DNA of 64,000 bases from Larkinella insperata. Its GTDB lineage: Bacteria; Bacteroidota; Bacteroidia; Cytophagales; Spirosomataceae. The translations under genes were made by a program, and so were the position numbers. The DNA is taken from positions 4,981,501-5,045,500 of the forward strand of contig NZ_CP110973.1 in NCBI RefSeq assembly GCF_026248825.1, read 5' to 3'. The notes below the pieces were generated by a model that worked only from the letters and a program-made list of their open reading frames with translations, ran no database searches and was not told where the DNA came from. Of this stretch, positions 26,402 to 37,174 are shown in pieces. Each line of letters starts with the position of its first letter. The stretch's first letter is position 1.

Positions 26402-27312
26402 CTACCCGCTTCATTTATTGTTCGCATATCATTGGCCGACGGCATAGCTACCGGCGAGTGATTGAAAAGCCTTATCCGTCAACGAATCAAATCTGATTGG
26501 CTAATTTTTAATGCGTTGCAAGTCAAGATAATGGGCGGATCAGCGGGTAAAGAATACCGTCATGCCGTTCAGAAAACGCGGGGCAAAATAGTCGCATAAA
26601 AAGCGCCTGATTGAGTTCTGTTAAATTCAATTATTCTCCGGTAAAGCATCCATAATAAAGCCACTCGAAAGCGCTGCTGATCAGCAAAACAAATTCCACT
26701 CGTAGTTTCTCCAGTCTTGCACCATAGTTAAAACATCTTGCAAAACATCCAAATTTACGGGATTGAGGCAAAGGGCTGAATGGTATTGTCATGTCCTGAT
26801 CTATTTACAACATTAGTATTTCGTTATTAAGCTCCTGTTATTAACTGCATAATACCAATAAATATAATCTTAATTATAAGCGTCAAAAAGCCTACTCATT
26901 ACTTAAATCCATATAATCACAAACCTGGCTGTTTTTATAATATTGGCATTGTCTGTGCTACACAATAAATGATATGCTATTAGAGAATAGTATTTTATTA
27001 ATAGTTTTTCAAAAGAGTCAGATAAATGTGTCTTGTAAATAGCCTATGGTAAACGCTCGCCTTCTTCAGTATTCCGTGTGATTAAAGCAAATTAGTTCGC
27101 ATTTCCTCCTTTTAAGCTTCCAAGAGTGACTAGTTGATTGGGTAATTCAATAGAAATTTTGTCTGATAAATAGATCTTTATTTTTCAAAATATTCTGCTT
27201 TAAATCCCTGTAAGGTAATCGATTATTGCTCTTTTTTATTTTTTAACGGCACTCGATTAGGTGTCGTCTGGTAAAGTATTGTGCCTACCGTAACTTGTAA
27301 ATTAACCCTAAA
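26402..27312. other. 910-bp intergenic region, no gene recognised
   Basis: No supported coding frame is seen on either strand. Composition becomes strongly AT-rich from about 26800 to 27300, in sharp contrast to the GC-rich gene that follows, which fits a long regulatory region or degraded DNA. No clean promoter or RNA structure was identified. Confidence 0.45.
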
Positions 27313-30300
27313 ATGACTCAACGCTACTTCTTAGTTTTCTTTTTAAGTTTTTTTGCCTTTCAAGTTTCTCGGGCGCAGACCGCCATCTTTAACGCCAGCC
27401 TGTCGGCTCAACCCGGTTCGGCCATCAGCCTGCAGGGCAACTTCGGGGCGTCGGCCAAAGCCTACCTCAACAAAGGCACCTCCTCCTCCTCGGTCAGCTT
27501 ACCCATCCTGGTGCAGAGCGCCAACCAGGCCACCGTCCAGATCCCGGCCGACCTGGGCCTGGACCTCTACCAGGTCTGGGTCTCCGACAACGGCCAGAAC
27601 AGCCCCAAAGTCTTCATCAACCAGGCCTGGGGCATGCACTTCGACTCCCCCGAAGTCGCCCCCGAGGGCACCCTGCGCATCTTCGGACGGAACCTGCAAG
27701 TGAGCGGGGCTACGGCTAGGGTCCAGTTTATGAGTCCGGAGGGCAGCTCTCTTAGTGCTACGGTTATCTCGGGTGATGCCTACGCCCTCACGGTGAAAGC
27801 CCCCGGCGGCCTGCAGCCCGGCACCGTCTACAGCGTCTGGGTCAGCAATGGCCTGGCAGGCTCCCTGGGCGAAACCAAAATGAGCAAAACCATCACCGCC
27901 ATCAAGGCCGGGGCCGACTACTTCAAACTCAACGTGGGCTGGGCCGCCAAGCTGGACTTTTACAACAATGTCTACAACGTCAAGACCGATTCGCGGCTGA
28001 GCACCAAAGCCAAAGGCGACGGCAACACGAGTGACTACAAAGCCCTGCGCGAGGCCATCAAGAAGGCCAACGCCGACGGGGGGGGCATTGTCTACCTGCC
28101 AGCGGGCACCTACAAACTGGACTTTCCCGACAACTTTGAGGGCATCCGCATGCTGGACCGGGTGGTGCTCCAGGGCGCCGGCAAGGACCAGACCATCATC
28201 AAGTTTGGCTACAACACCAACTCCGATAAAGTCGGTATCTTTTGGGCCACCAACGTTACGCAGGCCGGTATTGCGGACCTGACGCTCCTGAACATCGACA
28301 ACGATGGCAGCATTATCACCAACATGCGGGGTAAAGGAAATGAGATCTTTCTGCAACGCATCCGCTTTGACCTGGCCAAAAGCAACTGGATCTGGTTCAA
28401 CGGCAGCGATAAACTCGTCATCGCCAACTCGGACTTCACCCACGGCGTCGACAACCAGTTCAGCTACCGCGGCCCCTTCATGCTCAACGGATGCTCCAAC
28501 TACGTCTTCACCGGCAACCACGTCACCTTCGCCGTCGATGGACTCAACTTCGACCGCAGCCACGACGGCATCATCGAGAACAACACCATCCTGCGCGATG
28601 GCTCGGCCCGCTACCCCCTCGAGCGGGTCAACCACGTGCTGGTGATGAACTTTGCCCTGGATGTGGCCGTCCTCAACAACACGCTGAAAGTTATCAATGG
28701 GCCCGCCCAGAACAACTTCGACGGCGAAGCCATCATCGCCGAAGGGGGCGGGGCCACCCGGCCCGACGAAGACACCGGCACGGTCAGTGGGGCCTCGGCC
28801 AGCAGCCTGCGGGACGATGCCAAGACCTGGGGCAGTCTCAAGCAAAGCCCGGTGGTGGCCATCGTGCACGGCAAGGGCATGGGCCAGTGGCGCCGGATTG
28901 TCAGCCGCAGCGGCAACACGCTGACGGTGGATCGGCCCTGGCAGGTGACGCCCGCGGCCGGCAGCCGGTATGCGATCTTCAACTGGGGCTCGGAGAACTG
29001 GCTCATCAAGGGCAACAGCATGGAGGGCAACTACCGGGGCATCACCCTCTACAAGAACGCCACCACCCAGGTGGCCATTGTGGACAACACGCTGTTGAAC
29101 AGCGGCTCGATCGATCTGACGCCCTCCCAGCAGATGCGGGGCAGCACCCAGACGTTTATTCCCATGTACAACAACCAGCTTGTGGGCAACCGGGTGAGCA
29201 ACACCAACGTGCTGGTGGGCAACTTCATCGGGGTGCACACCGTCCAGCAGTCGCAGGAGAAGTGTTTCGGCACCTCGGTGCTGGGTCTGGAGATGCGCGG
29301 CAACACGCTGCGGGCGGGTCAGCCCAACATGGGGGCGGACATCCACGGGGACCCCTACCCGGAGGGGTATCTCAACACGCTGGAGTTTCACTCGGCGGGC
29401 AAGAGCTACGTTGACGAGGACATTGCAGCGGTGTTGGGCACGATCCTGGAGAACAACACGGCCATCAACAGTGAGCATGCGCTTTACTTCAACAGCGGCA
29501 GTTACAACACGTACGTTTGTAATACTCGTATGACGAACGTCAGGAACCTGTTACACGATGAGACGTTTAACAAGGTCACGCACGGGGCGGTACGGACGGG
29601 CTCGTGCACGCCGATCCCGGCGCAGCTGACGGCTGATGCGGGGGCTGACCAGACGCTGATGTTGCCCACCAACAGTGTGGTGCTGGCGGGGAAAGCCACC
29701 AGCAGTCCGGCCGACAACATTGCCAGCACATCCTGGGCGAAGGTATCAGGCCCGAACCCAGCCATCACGGGTCAGAATACGCTAAACTTGACATTGTCGA
29801 AAATGCCGGCAGGCACCTACGTCTTCCGGCTGACGGTAAAGGATAAGGACAATCGGCAGGTGACCGATGAAGTGACGATTACGGTAAATCCGGCCACTAT
29901 GACCGCGGCATCAGAAAATTTGGCCGTGGCTACGGCTCCTGCACCAGTTAGCAGTCCGCAAGCGGTCGTTAGTTATAGTCTGATGAATGCGGATACCGAC
30001 CAGGAAATCAAGGTGATGACACCGGGGGAGACGCTGAACCTGGGCACCTTGCCGACGCGGAATCTGAACATCCGGGTCAATACAAACCCGGCGACGGTAG
30101 GGTCGGTGGTGATGGTGCTGAGTGGCGCACAAACCACCACGGTCACTGATGCGACGGCTCCTTATGCCTTCGGGGGAGAGACCAACGGGGATTATGCAGC
30201 CTGGACGCCCACCGCTGGTAGCTATACGCTGAAGGCCACCCCGTATACGGGGGCGGCCGGTACAGGAACTGCCGGTACACCGTTCAGTTTGAACTTCTCA

Positions 30301-31203
30301 GTGGTAGATGTTCCACTGAACCGTGCTCCGGTAGCTCCCGCATCCATTGCCGGTTTGTCGGCTCAGGTAGGTGTTCCGTTGACATCAGGCGCCTTGCCGG
30401 CTTTCACGGATCCGGAAGGAAGCCCGATGACGTACACGATCGCTGGGTTGCCGGGGGGCTTGACGTTCTCGGCGTCCAGTCGAGTGATCAGCGGTACGCC
30501 GACACTAGCGGGAAGCTTTACGTTAAGTTACAAAGCCACCGATCCGCAAGGCGCAGCTACCAGTGTAAGCATACTGCTCACCGTGAGTCCCGCGGCACCT
30601 GCGGTAGTAACCGGAAATTTTGAAGGATTTCTGGACAAAGTGGAATGTGGTACCATCCGGGGCTGGGTGTGGGATCGGAACAAACCCAATACCCCGCTTA
30701 CCGTCGAATTTTACACGGGCAGCACCGTCTGGGGAAGTACCGAAGCTAACATCTTCCGGGCTGATTTGAAAACGGCAGGCAAAGGCAACGGAGCACACGC
30801 CTACAGCTTCGAGGTGCCCGCGTCATTAAAAGGAACGGGTGCGAAAGTCATTTACGCCCGGGTGCAGGGGAGCACCTATGTGCTGAAAGAATCTGGGAAA
30901 ACGCTTAACTGCCCCGTCCCGGCTCGTTTGTCGGCCGAAAGCGAACAGAAGATGCAGGTCGTTTTGCTGGGGAATCCGGTGACGGATCAGGTTCGGGTAC
31001 AAGTGCTCGGCGCCGAAAGCCAGCCCCTGCGCTTGCTGTTAACCGACCTCAGCGGGCGGCTTGTTGCCGAGTCGCAAGTTGATCAGGCCGGGGCCACTGA
31101 GCAGCAACAGTTGTCGGTCAGCAAAGCCGCACCGGGTGTGTTGTTGCTGCAGGCCATTACCCCCACAGCGTCCGTGACTGTTAAAGTATTGAAAGCGCAC
31201 TAA
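27313..31203 (+). CDS. giant secreted beta-helix protein with T9SS sorting domain
   Basis: A 1296-residue secreted protein, probably a polysaccharide-active enzyme. Signal peptide 1-22; IPT-like beta domains to about 210; right-handed beta-helix of the pectate-lyase-3/GH28-related kind at about 230-760 (starts DGNTSDYKALREAIKKANADG, a typical helix entrance). Then a PKD/Ig domain (773-860), an all-beta module shared with the 33383 gene (890-1000), a putative-Ig (He_PIG-like) domain (1010-1090), one GWVWDRN module (1101-1205) and a type A sorting domain. The catalytic residues of the helix could not be assigned. A pectin- or alginate-like substrate is possible. Confidence 0.8.
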   Translation: MTQRYFLVFFLSFFAFQVSRAQTAIFNASLSAQPGSAISLQGNFGASAKAYLNKGTSSSSVSLPILVQSANQATVQIPADLGLDLYQVWVSDNGQNSPKVFINQAWGMHFDSPEVAPEGTLRIFGRNLQVSGATARVQFMSPEGSSLSATVISGDAYALTVKAPGGLQPGTVYSVWVSNGLAGSLGETKMSKTITAIKAGADYFKLNVGWAAKLDFYNNVYNVKTDSRLSTKAKGDGNTSDYKALREAIKKANADGGGIVYLPAGTYKLDFPDNFEGIRMLDRVVLQGAGKDQTIIKFGYNTNSDKVGIFWATNVTQAGIADLTLLNIDNDGSIITNMRGKGNEIFLQRIRFDLAKSNWIWFNGSDKLVIANSDFTHGVDNQFSYRGPFMLNGCSNYVFTGNHVTFAVDGLNFDRSHDGIIENNTILRDGSARYPLERVNHVLVMNFALDVAVLNNTLKVINGPAQNNFDGEAIIAEGGGATRPDEDTGTVSGASASSLRDDAKTWGSLKQSPVVAIVHGKGMGQWRRIVSRSGNTLTVDRPWQVTPAAGSRYAIFNWGSENWLIKGNSMEGNYRGITLYKNATTQVAIVDNTLLNSGSIDLTPSQQMRGSTQTFIPMYNNQLVGNRVSNTNVLVGNFIGVHTVQQSQEKCFGTSVLGLEMRGNTLRAGQPNMGADIHGDPYPEGYLNTLEFHSAGKSYVDEDIAAVLGTILENNTAINSEHALYFNSGSYNTYVCNTRMTNVRNLLHDETFNKVTHGAVRTGSCTPIPAQLTADAGADQTLMLPTNSVVLAGKATSSPADNIASTSWAKVSGPNPAITGQNTLNLTLSKMPAGTYVFRLTVKDKDNRQVTDEVTITVNPATMTAASENLAVATAPAPVSSPQAVVSYSLMNADTDQEIKVMTPGETLNLGTLPTRNLNIRVNTNPATVGSVVMVLSGAQTTTVTDATAPYAFGGETNGDYAAWTPTAGSYTLKATPYTGAAGTGTAGTPFSLNFSVVDVPLNRAPVAPASIAGLSAQVGVPLTSGALPAFTDPEGSPMTYTIAGLPGGLTFSASSRVISGTPTLAGSFTLSYKATDPQGAATSVSILLTVSPAAPAVVTGNFEGFLDKVECGTIRGWVWDRNKPNTPLTVEFYTGSTVWGSTEANIFRADLKTAGKGNGAHAYSFEVPASLKGTGAKVIYARVQGSTYVLKESGKTLNCPVPARLSAESEQKMQVVLLGNPVTDQVRVQVLGAESQPLRLLLTDLSGRLVAESQVDQAGATEQQQLSVSKAAPGVLLLQAITPTASVTVKVLKAH

Positions 31204-31330
31204 CAAACTCAGCATCTGTGTTTCGTTGGACGCTTTGGTATCTGATAAGCCTAGTCAGCCACACGAAAGGATAAGCCAATGAAGGTCAGGCGCAACGAAA
31301 CAAGAATACGGTATCTGCGCAAATGCCATT

Positions 31331-31380
31331 AGAAATCAAGCGGCCAGCTCATCTTCTAGTGAGCTGGCCGCTTGATTTCT
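31331..31380. terminator. bidirectional hairpin terminator
   Basis: Perfect 21-base arms, 31331-31351 and 31360-31380, around an 8-base loop lie between two convergent genes. The stem core is GC-rich (cggccagctc) with A/T-rich ends (agaaat ... atttct), fitting termination for both directions. Confidence 0.75.
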
Positions 31381-31418
31381 GGCAGTACGTAAAGTCTTGG
31401 TAGCATTGTATTTTTGTA

Positions 31419-32375
31419 TCAGGCCGGTTTTTCCGTGGTGTTTATGGATTCATGAAGCCACTGACGGAACTGGACCAGTCGGGAACGGGCCAGTGAAATG
31501 TCCGCCTGATGAAACGGGTCTTTCAGATTGACCAGATACCGGTTGTTACCCGCGTGGACGTAGCCTTCAACAAACTTTCGATTGATTAGACAACTGCGAT
31601 TTGCCCGAAAAAACTGCATGGGATCCAGCGAAGTTTCCAGTTCGGTTAGAGACAGCTTGGGAAGCTTATGGGGAGAGGTCAGGTGATACACCAGGCAATT
31701 GTGCCCATTCGCTTCTATCCATCCTATTTCGGAAAGAGGTAGCGCCGTTTGCCCCCTGGCAGAATAAACGGTCATACTTAGCGGATAGACCGGGGTTGGC
31801 GTGGGGCTCGGTCCGGATATCGCCTGAGGATGGTGCTTTTGAGCGTAGATATCCTTAACCAGAGAAATCGTCGTAATGCCGTAGCCAAGCAACAAAACCA
31901 ATACGCAATACATTCCGATTACGACCCGGTCCTGGTAAGGATCAATGATATACTGATTAAAATAATAATTGAACGTTACCTGGTCGAGACGGTTGAGCGT
32001 CAACGTATCAATGACAAATCGAACGGTTTGGGTAAAAGGGCTGGCTAGTAAAAAAGAAACCAAAATGGGCGGCAAAAGCAGCAGGTAATACCTGGCTATG
32101 CTTCGAAAGGACAGGCGAATCCGGGTGAGATGCAGCATCCGATGATAAACCAGCAGCAAAAGTTGTAAAACAAAAAGGGTGACGAGCTCGGGAATAATTT
32201 GCAGAACTTGCCAGAACAGAACTTTCACAAGACCGTACTTAGCCGTCAGAGACATCTGAAGCTTAAACTGAAGGATCCAGATCAGGGCCAAGAGCAGTAA
32301 CCCCAGCGCCAATAATAACCAGGGGGTTCTGCGAAAATTTCGAATAAACTGAGTACTGATTGTAATGAATTCCAC
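31419..32375 (-). CDS. membrane-bound LytTR DNA-binding regulator
   Basis: A 318-residue regulator. Four hydrophobic helices span the first 180 residues (for example LLLALGLLLLALIWIL and VVIGMYCVLVLLLGYGITTI). A short linker precedes a C-terminal LytTR domain (about 205-305) with LPLSEIGWIEANGHNCLVY, FFRANRSCLINRKFVEGY and LARSRLVQFRQWL. LytTR domains bind direct-repeat DNA sites. This layout, membrane helices fused to the DNA-binding domain with no receiver, suggests one-component control by an envelope or small-molecule signal. It lies between two large secreted-protein genes and could regulate them; that is inferred from position only. Confidence 0.85.
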   Translation of the reverse strand: MEFITISTQFIRNFRRTPWLLLALGLLLLALIWILQFKLQMSLTAKYGLVKVLFWQVLQIIPELVTLFVLQLLLLVYHRMLHLTRIRLSFRSIARYYLLLLPPILVSFLLASPFTQTVRFVIDTLTLNRLDQVTFNYYFNQYIIDPYQDRVVIGMYCVLVLLLGYGITTISLVKDIYAQKHHPQAISGPSPTPTPVYPLSMTVYSARGQTALPLSEIGWIEANGHNCLVYHLTSPHKLPKLSLTELETSLDPMQFFRANRSCLINRKFVEGYVHAGNNRYLVNLKDPFHQADISLARSRLVQFRQWLHESINTTEKPA

Positions 32376-33363
32376 AGGATTTTTTGACGCTACTGGATAA
32401 GATCAGCAGGATGTCTGTATCATTTTGAACATGATGGGCCGCACTTTCCGCTAACGTTGTGACACTTGGCTGAAAAGTCAATCCTTGCCTGCGCTGGCAG
32501 ATCTGGCCGGGTTTCAGCAATGAGACAGAACGTGGGCATTGCTGTACAAAATAATTACATGAAAGCATACCAATCTTAATAATCCTTCCTGATTTTCCGG
32601 AATGGAAGGTTGACTGACTGTATGGCAACCAATTAGAGCGGACTTGCGCTACTCAGTAGAACGCAGCAAGTGACAAAACAACGAGTAACCTTCTGAAATT
32701 CTGGCTTATGGCACATTCTCACGCGGCTTGACCTGCTTTGCAGAAGGGTAGTTCCATACCACAAACTCACTTTCCTAATATTTTTCTAATTTTTTATAGC
32801 GCTCGCGGCAGGGCAACAACTGCTGAAAACGCGCCTTGTTCAAAACAGCGGATGTTAACTTACGCACTGAAAAAGAAAAGGTAAGTAACGAGTTAACAGA
32901 CGGATACGTTCTATGTTGATAATTTTATAGGTACCGAAAAGACATCCGTACGGTATTCTGTAAGAGCTAACACCGGCTTTCTAGACGCCTTCTTGGTTTG
33001 CAATATCTAATAAGTTTTTAATCTTTGTGGTGACTTTCTCTAAAAGTCAATTCTTCCGGATTTCATCAAGGATCAGATTTGGCGACTGACGTTTAAGGAC
33101 ACAATGGCCTAAGCGTTTTCCTCCCTGAATATCAAATACGGTGCTGATTTTCAAGGGCGTTACTGGTACAATTGGCGAAACTAAGCGAGCTCCCCACCCC
33201 GAGAATCATTTTGTCACACAATGAGTTTGTTGACCACATTCAGGCTGCGCATTTGTCCTATAGACGCCGATTGGTAGCGCTGGAGCCCTGTTTAAAGTAC
33301 AAAAAGACTTCATTCAACTGCCGGTGTACCCAAAACGATCTATAATACCTATCTAACACATCT
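32376..33363. other. 1-kb intergenic region, no gene recognised
   Basis: No supported gene lies between the leftward LytTR gene and the rightward DUF5060 gene. A short minus-strand frame overlapping the LytTR start has no family features. The region is a plausible place for LytTR-binding repeats, but none was found by eye. Confidence 0.45.
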
Positions 33364-33371
33364 TAATTTTG
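33364..33371 (+). promoter_or_regulatory. possible Bacteroidota -7 box (TAATTTTG)
   Basis: TAATTTTG matches the TAnnTTTG consensus used by the primary sigma factor in Bacteroidota and lies 11 bases before the start codon at 33383. No convincing -33 TTTG was located, and the implied leader would be very short. Confidence 0.3.
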
Positions 33372-33382
33372 CTCCATTTTGC

Positions 33383-36300
33383 ATGAAACTAACCCTACTT
33401 AAAATTAATCAGTTATGGCTATTAGGGGGCTGTCTGAGCCTGCTGGCCTTTGGACTACCACAGACGTATGCTGAAAGTCTGAACCGCCCCGGCCGCGTCA
33501 ATCCCGCTCGACACGCGGAGCGGACCTTTAACACGATAGGAGAACAGGAAAACACCCATTTAACGAACGCTGCTAAACGGATTATGGCTCCCTATGGCAC
33601 GGTTACCGTGCAGGGCGAATTGAAGAAATGGCACAAAATTACCCTCCTCATCGAAGGTCCCAGCACGTCGGAAACCCACAGTTCCAACCCCTTTCTCAAC
33701 TACCGGCTCAACGTTACCTTCACCAATGGCAGCAAAAAGTACGTTGTGCCCGGCTACTTTGCCGCCGACGGTAACGCCGGAAACACCAGCGCTGGGGCCG
33801 GTACCATCTGGAAGGTGCACTTCGCCCCCGATCAGGTGGGTACCTGGAGCTATTCGATTTCCATGCGCAGCGGAACCAATATCGCCGTCAGTACCGACGC
33901 GGGCACTTCCGTAGCGACCCTGGATGGCAAAACGGGCTCCTTTACGGTAGCGGCTTCGGATAAAACCGGGTCGGACCTCCGGGCTAAAGGGCGGCTGAAG
34001 TACGTCGGAGCACACTATCTGCAGTTTTCCGAAACCGGTGAGTACTTCTTAAAAGGCGGTGTGGATTCGCCCGAAAACTTTTTGGCTTACAACGATTTTG
34101 ACAACACCCCCGACAACGGCGGACGGCGTAAAAGCTGGAGCCCCCACGTACAGGACTGGCGCACGGGCGATCCGACCTGGAAAGACGGCAAGGGTAAGGG
34201 CATCATTGGCGCCATCAACTACCTGGCCAACGAGGGCCTGAACGCCTTTTCGTTTCTGACCATGAACATCGCCGGCGACGAAAAGAATGTTTTTCCGTAC
34301 GCGTCCTCCAGTGATTATACCCGCTTCGACTGCTCCAAACTCGATCAGTGGGAGGTGGTTTTTGAGCACGCGGACAAACTGGGATTGTATCTGCACTTCA
34401 AGTTGCAGGAGCGGGAAAACTGCAACCTGCTGGACGGGGGCAATCTGGGCGTGCAGCGCAAGCTGTACTTTCGGGAACTGATCGCCCGCTTTGGCCATCA
34501 CCTGGCCCTGAACTGGAACGTAGGAGAGGAGAACATTCAGACCGACCAGCAGCGCAAAGACATGGCCGCCTACCTGAATTCGACGGACCCCTACCAACAC
34601 CCCATTGTGCTGCATACAAACATCAAAGAACACGATGCGGTTTATACCCCGCTGCTGGGCAGTAACTCCCAGTATGTGGGCGTGTCCAACCAGTCGAATT
34701 GGGATTACGTCTACGAAGAAACCCTCAAGTGGGTTCAGAACTCGGCTAACTCGGGCAAGAAGTGGATCGTTGCCAACGATGAGCAGAATTCTATGGGCGT
34801 TGCCTGTGATGCCACTTATACAGGTGACCGGGGGACCATTGCCGACAATCAGGACGGCATTCGAAAAGAATCACTCTGGGGTTGTCTAATGGCCTCCGGA
34901 GCCGGAGTTGAATACTATTTCGGGAATCTGACGGGGGAATCGGATTTGGGAGCCGAAGATTTTCGGTCCCGGGCGAAGATGTGGCGCTTCAATCGCCACG
35001 CGCTTGCGTTCTTCAAGGCCTACGTGCCGTTGACGGAAGTCAAGCCAATGTCCAACGTTAGCCGGGGGTGGTCGCTGGGCAAAGAAGGCCAGCTCTACGT
35101 GGTATACTTACCCGACGGGGGGAGTGCCAATCTTAGCCTGAGCAGCAGTGGCACGTACACGGTGCAGTGGTACGATCCCCGCAACGGAGGTTCATTACAA
35201 AATGGCTCGGTGAGATCCTTTTCGGGCAGTGGTTCGAAATCGCTGGGGAATCCGCCCAGTTCGGCGGATCAGGATTGGGTGGTTCTGATCAAGGCGGAAG
35301 GTGAAACCGTTACCTCTTCTTCCTACCGGATCAACGCCGGGGGCAGCGGCTATACCACGCCGGATGGCAAAGTCTACAGCGCCGATAACTTCGCCACGGG
35401 GGGCAGCACTTACACGCGCGTGGGCGATATTACCAATACCACCCAGGACGCCCTTTACCAGAGCGAACGCAACGGCGCTTTTTCCTACAACTTCCCCCTC
35501 AGCAACGGCACCTACACGGTAATCCTGCACTTTGCCGAGGTCTACGCGACGGCAGTCAACCAGCGTAAATTTAATGTTAATATTGAAGGCCAGCGCAAAC
35601 TGACCGAATATGACATTGTCGCTAAAGCGGGCGGGACCTGGAAAGCCGTCCAGGAGAGCTTTCCCGTAGCCGTTACGGATGAGATGCTCACCGTCGATTT
35701 TCTGAACGGTAGCATCAACAAGGCAAAAGTCTGCGCCATCGAAATTATAAAAGGAGGAACTGCCGTTGTTACTATTCCTTTTCGAATCAATTCGGGGGGC
35801 AGCAGTTTCATCACCTCGGACGGCAAAGCATTCGGAGCCGACAGTTACGCCAGCCGGGGCGGTACCTACACGCGCGTGGGCGACATCACCAACACGACCC
35901 ACGATGTTCTTTACCAGACTGAACGTAACGGAACCTTTGCGTACAACTTCCCCATCAGCAACGGCACCTACACCGTTGTTCTGCACTTTGCTGAGTTGTA
36001 TGCAACGGCGGCCAACCAGCGCAAGTTCAACGTCGACATCGAAGGACAGCGTAAACTGACCGAGTATGATATTGTCGCCCGGGCGGGTGGAGCCTGGAAA
36101 GCCGTCCAGGAGAGCTTCCCCGTAACGGTTACGGATGGGGTCCTGACGATTAGTCTGCTGGATGGGAGCGTTAACACGGCCAAGATCTCGGCCGTTGAAG
36201 TGCTGGCTTCGGCTACCAATACCGCCCCGGTACTGGCGAGCATCGGCAACAAAACCGTTAATGAAGGCAGCGTGCTAACTGTTCCGCTATCGGCCAGTGA

Positions 36301-37138
36301 TGCTGACGGCGATGCCGTGACGATTACGGCCACAAACCTGCCCGCGTTTGCCAGCCTGAGCAACAACGTTCTGACATTTGCCCCCGGTTCGCAGGCGTCA
36401 GGCAGCTATTCAATTACGGTGTGGGCGACAGACAGCAAACAGGCCACTCATCAGGAAACCTTTACGCTGGTGGTCAACGATGTGCCAACGGCGGGCCAGG
36501 CCGTCGTCAGTTTTACCCTGATGAACGCCGACAACGAACAACCCATCAAGGTGCTGACTTCGGGTGAGCAACTGAATCTGGCTACGCTGCCAACCCGGAA
36601 CCTGAACATTCGCGTCAACACCAGCCCAACGACGGTGGGATCGGTCCGAATGGTGTTGAGTGGGCAACAGAGTCGCACCCAGACCGAGACGGGCGCTCCC
36701 TACGCACTTTTTGGAGACAGCAATGGCAGCTACAACAACTGGACACCGGCCGTCGGTTCGTACAGTTTAACCGCAACACCCTATACCGGGGCCAGTGCCT
36801 CGGGGACCGCTGGAACGGCTCTGACAATCAGCTTCCGGGTCATCAACCAGACTTCAACGGCCAAGATAGGGTTTGAAGCGGATGCCGAAGAGCTACCGGT
36901 GGTATACTATCCCAATCCATTTCACCAGTCATTTACCGTAAAGGTGCCTGCTCGCAGGACCGGGCCAATGCCGGTAATGATTTATGATGGTTACGGGCGT
37001 CTGGTCTACAAGCTGGCGGATTTGCCGGAGCAGCAGCATGAGATCAATCCGGGTCAGGAGCTGGCCGTTGGTCTGTATGTGCTACAGATCGGGGAGGGGC
37101 AAAGCGCCCGGCGCTATAAGCTGATGAAGATTCATTAA
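33383..37138 (+). CDS. secreted DUF5060 glycosidase with two malectin modules and T9SS sorting domain
   Basis: A 1251-residue secreted protein. Signal peptide to about 30; DUF5060 beta-sandwich at about 65-195 (WHKITLLIEGP ... QVGTWSYSI); TIM-barrel glycosidase-like region 200-560, with Glu residues in LNWNVGEEN near 375-384 as candidate catalytic acids. Then two malectin-like carbohydrate-binding modules (647-790 and 799-940), a cadherin/He_PIG-like domain (946-1033), the all-beta module shared with the 27313 gene (1038-1150) and a type A sorting domain with YYPNPF. It probably hydrolyses a polysaccharide outside the cell or at its surface; which linkage cannot be told. Confidence 0.85.
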   Translation: MKLTLLKINQLWLLGGCLSLLAFGLPQTYAESLNRPGRVNPARHAERTFNTIGEQENTHLTNAAKRIMAPYGTVTVQGELKKWHKITLLIEGPSTSETHSSNPFLNYRLNVTFTNGSKKYVVPGYFAADGNAGNTSAGAGTIWKVHFAPDQVGTWSYSISMRSGTNIAVSTDAGTSVATLDGKTGSFTVAASDKTGSDLRAKGRLKYVGAHYLQFSETGEYFLKGGVDSPENFLAYNDFDNTPDNGGRRKSWSPHVQDWRTGDPTWKDGKGKGIIGAINYLANEGLNAFSFLTMNIAGDEKNVFPYASSSDYTRFDCSKLDQWEVVFEHADKLGLYLHFKLQERENCNLLDGGNLGVQRKLYFRELIARFGHHLALNWNVGEENIQTDQQRKDMAAYLNSTDPYQHPIVLHTNIKEHDAVYTPLLGSNSQYVGVSNQSNWDYVYEETLKWVQNSANSGKKWIVANDEQNSMGVACDATYTGDRGTIADNQDGIRKESLWGCLMASGAGVEYYFGNLTGESDLGAEDFRSRAKMWRFNRHALAFFKAYVPLTEVKPMSNVSRGWSLGKEGQLYVVYLPDGGSANLSLSSSGTYTVQWYDPRNGGSLQNGSVRSFSGSGSKSLGNPPSSADQDWVVLIKAEGETVTSSSYRINAGGSGYTTPDGKVYSADNFATGGSTYTRVGDITNTTQDALYQSERNGAFSYNFPLSNGTYTVILHFAEVYATAVNQRKFNVNIEGQRKLTEYDIVAKAGGTWKAVQESFPVAVTDEMLTVDFLNGSINKAKVCAIEIIKGGTAVVTIPFRINSGGSSFITSDGKAFGADSYASRGGTYTRVGDITNTTHDVLYQTERNGTFAYNFPISNGTYTVVLHFAELYATAANQRKFNVDIEGQRKLTEYDIVARAGGAWKAVQESFPVTVTDGVLTISLLDGSVNTAKISAVEVLASATNTAPVLASIGNKTVNEGSVLTVPLSASDADGDAVTITATNLPAFASLSNNVLTFAPGSQASGSYSITVWATDSKQATHQETFTLVVNDVPTAGQAVVSFTLMNADNEQPIKVLTSGEQLNLATLPTRNLNIRVNTSPTTVGSVRMVLSGQQSRTQTETGAPYALFGDSNGSYNNWTPAVGSYSLTATPYTGASASGTAGTALTISFRVINQTSTAKIGFEADAEELPVVYYPNPFHQSFTVKVPARRTGPMPVMIYDGYGRLVYKLADLPEQQHEINPGQELAVGLYVLQIGEGQSARRYKLMKIH

Positions 37139-37144
37139 AAAAAA

Positions 37145-37174
37145 CCTCCTGCCGCTTGGCAGGAGGTTTTTTTT
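37145..37174 (+). terminator. Rho-independent terminator
   Basis: A 9-bp GC-rich stem (cctcctgcc 37145-37153 with ggcaggagg 37158-37166), a gctt loop and an eight-T run form a textbook intrinsic terminator 6 bases after the DUF5060 gene stop. The A-run before it makes it usable in the other direction too. Confidence 0.92.

Noticed and set aside
27499..29478. 659-codon minus-strand frame
   Set aside because: It mirrors the GC-rich beta-helix gene; low-complexity translation without family motifs or a signal, whereas the plus-strand frame has clear domains.
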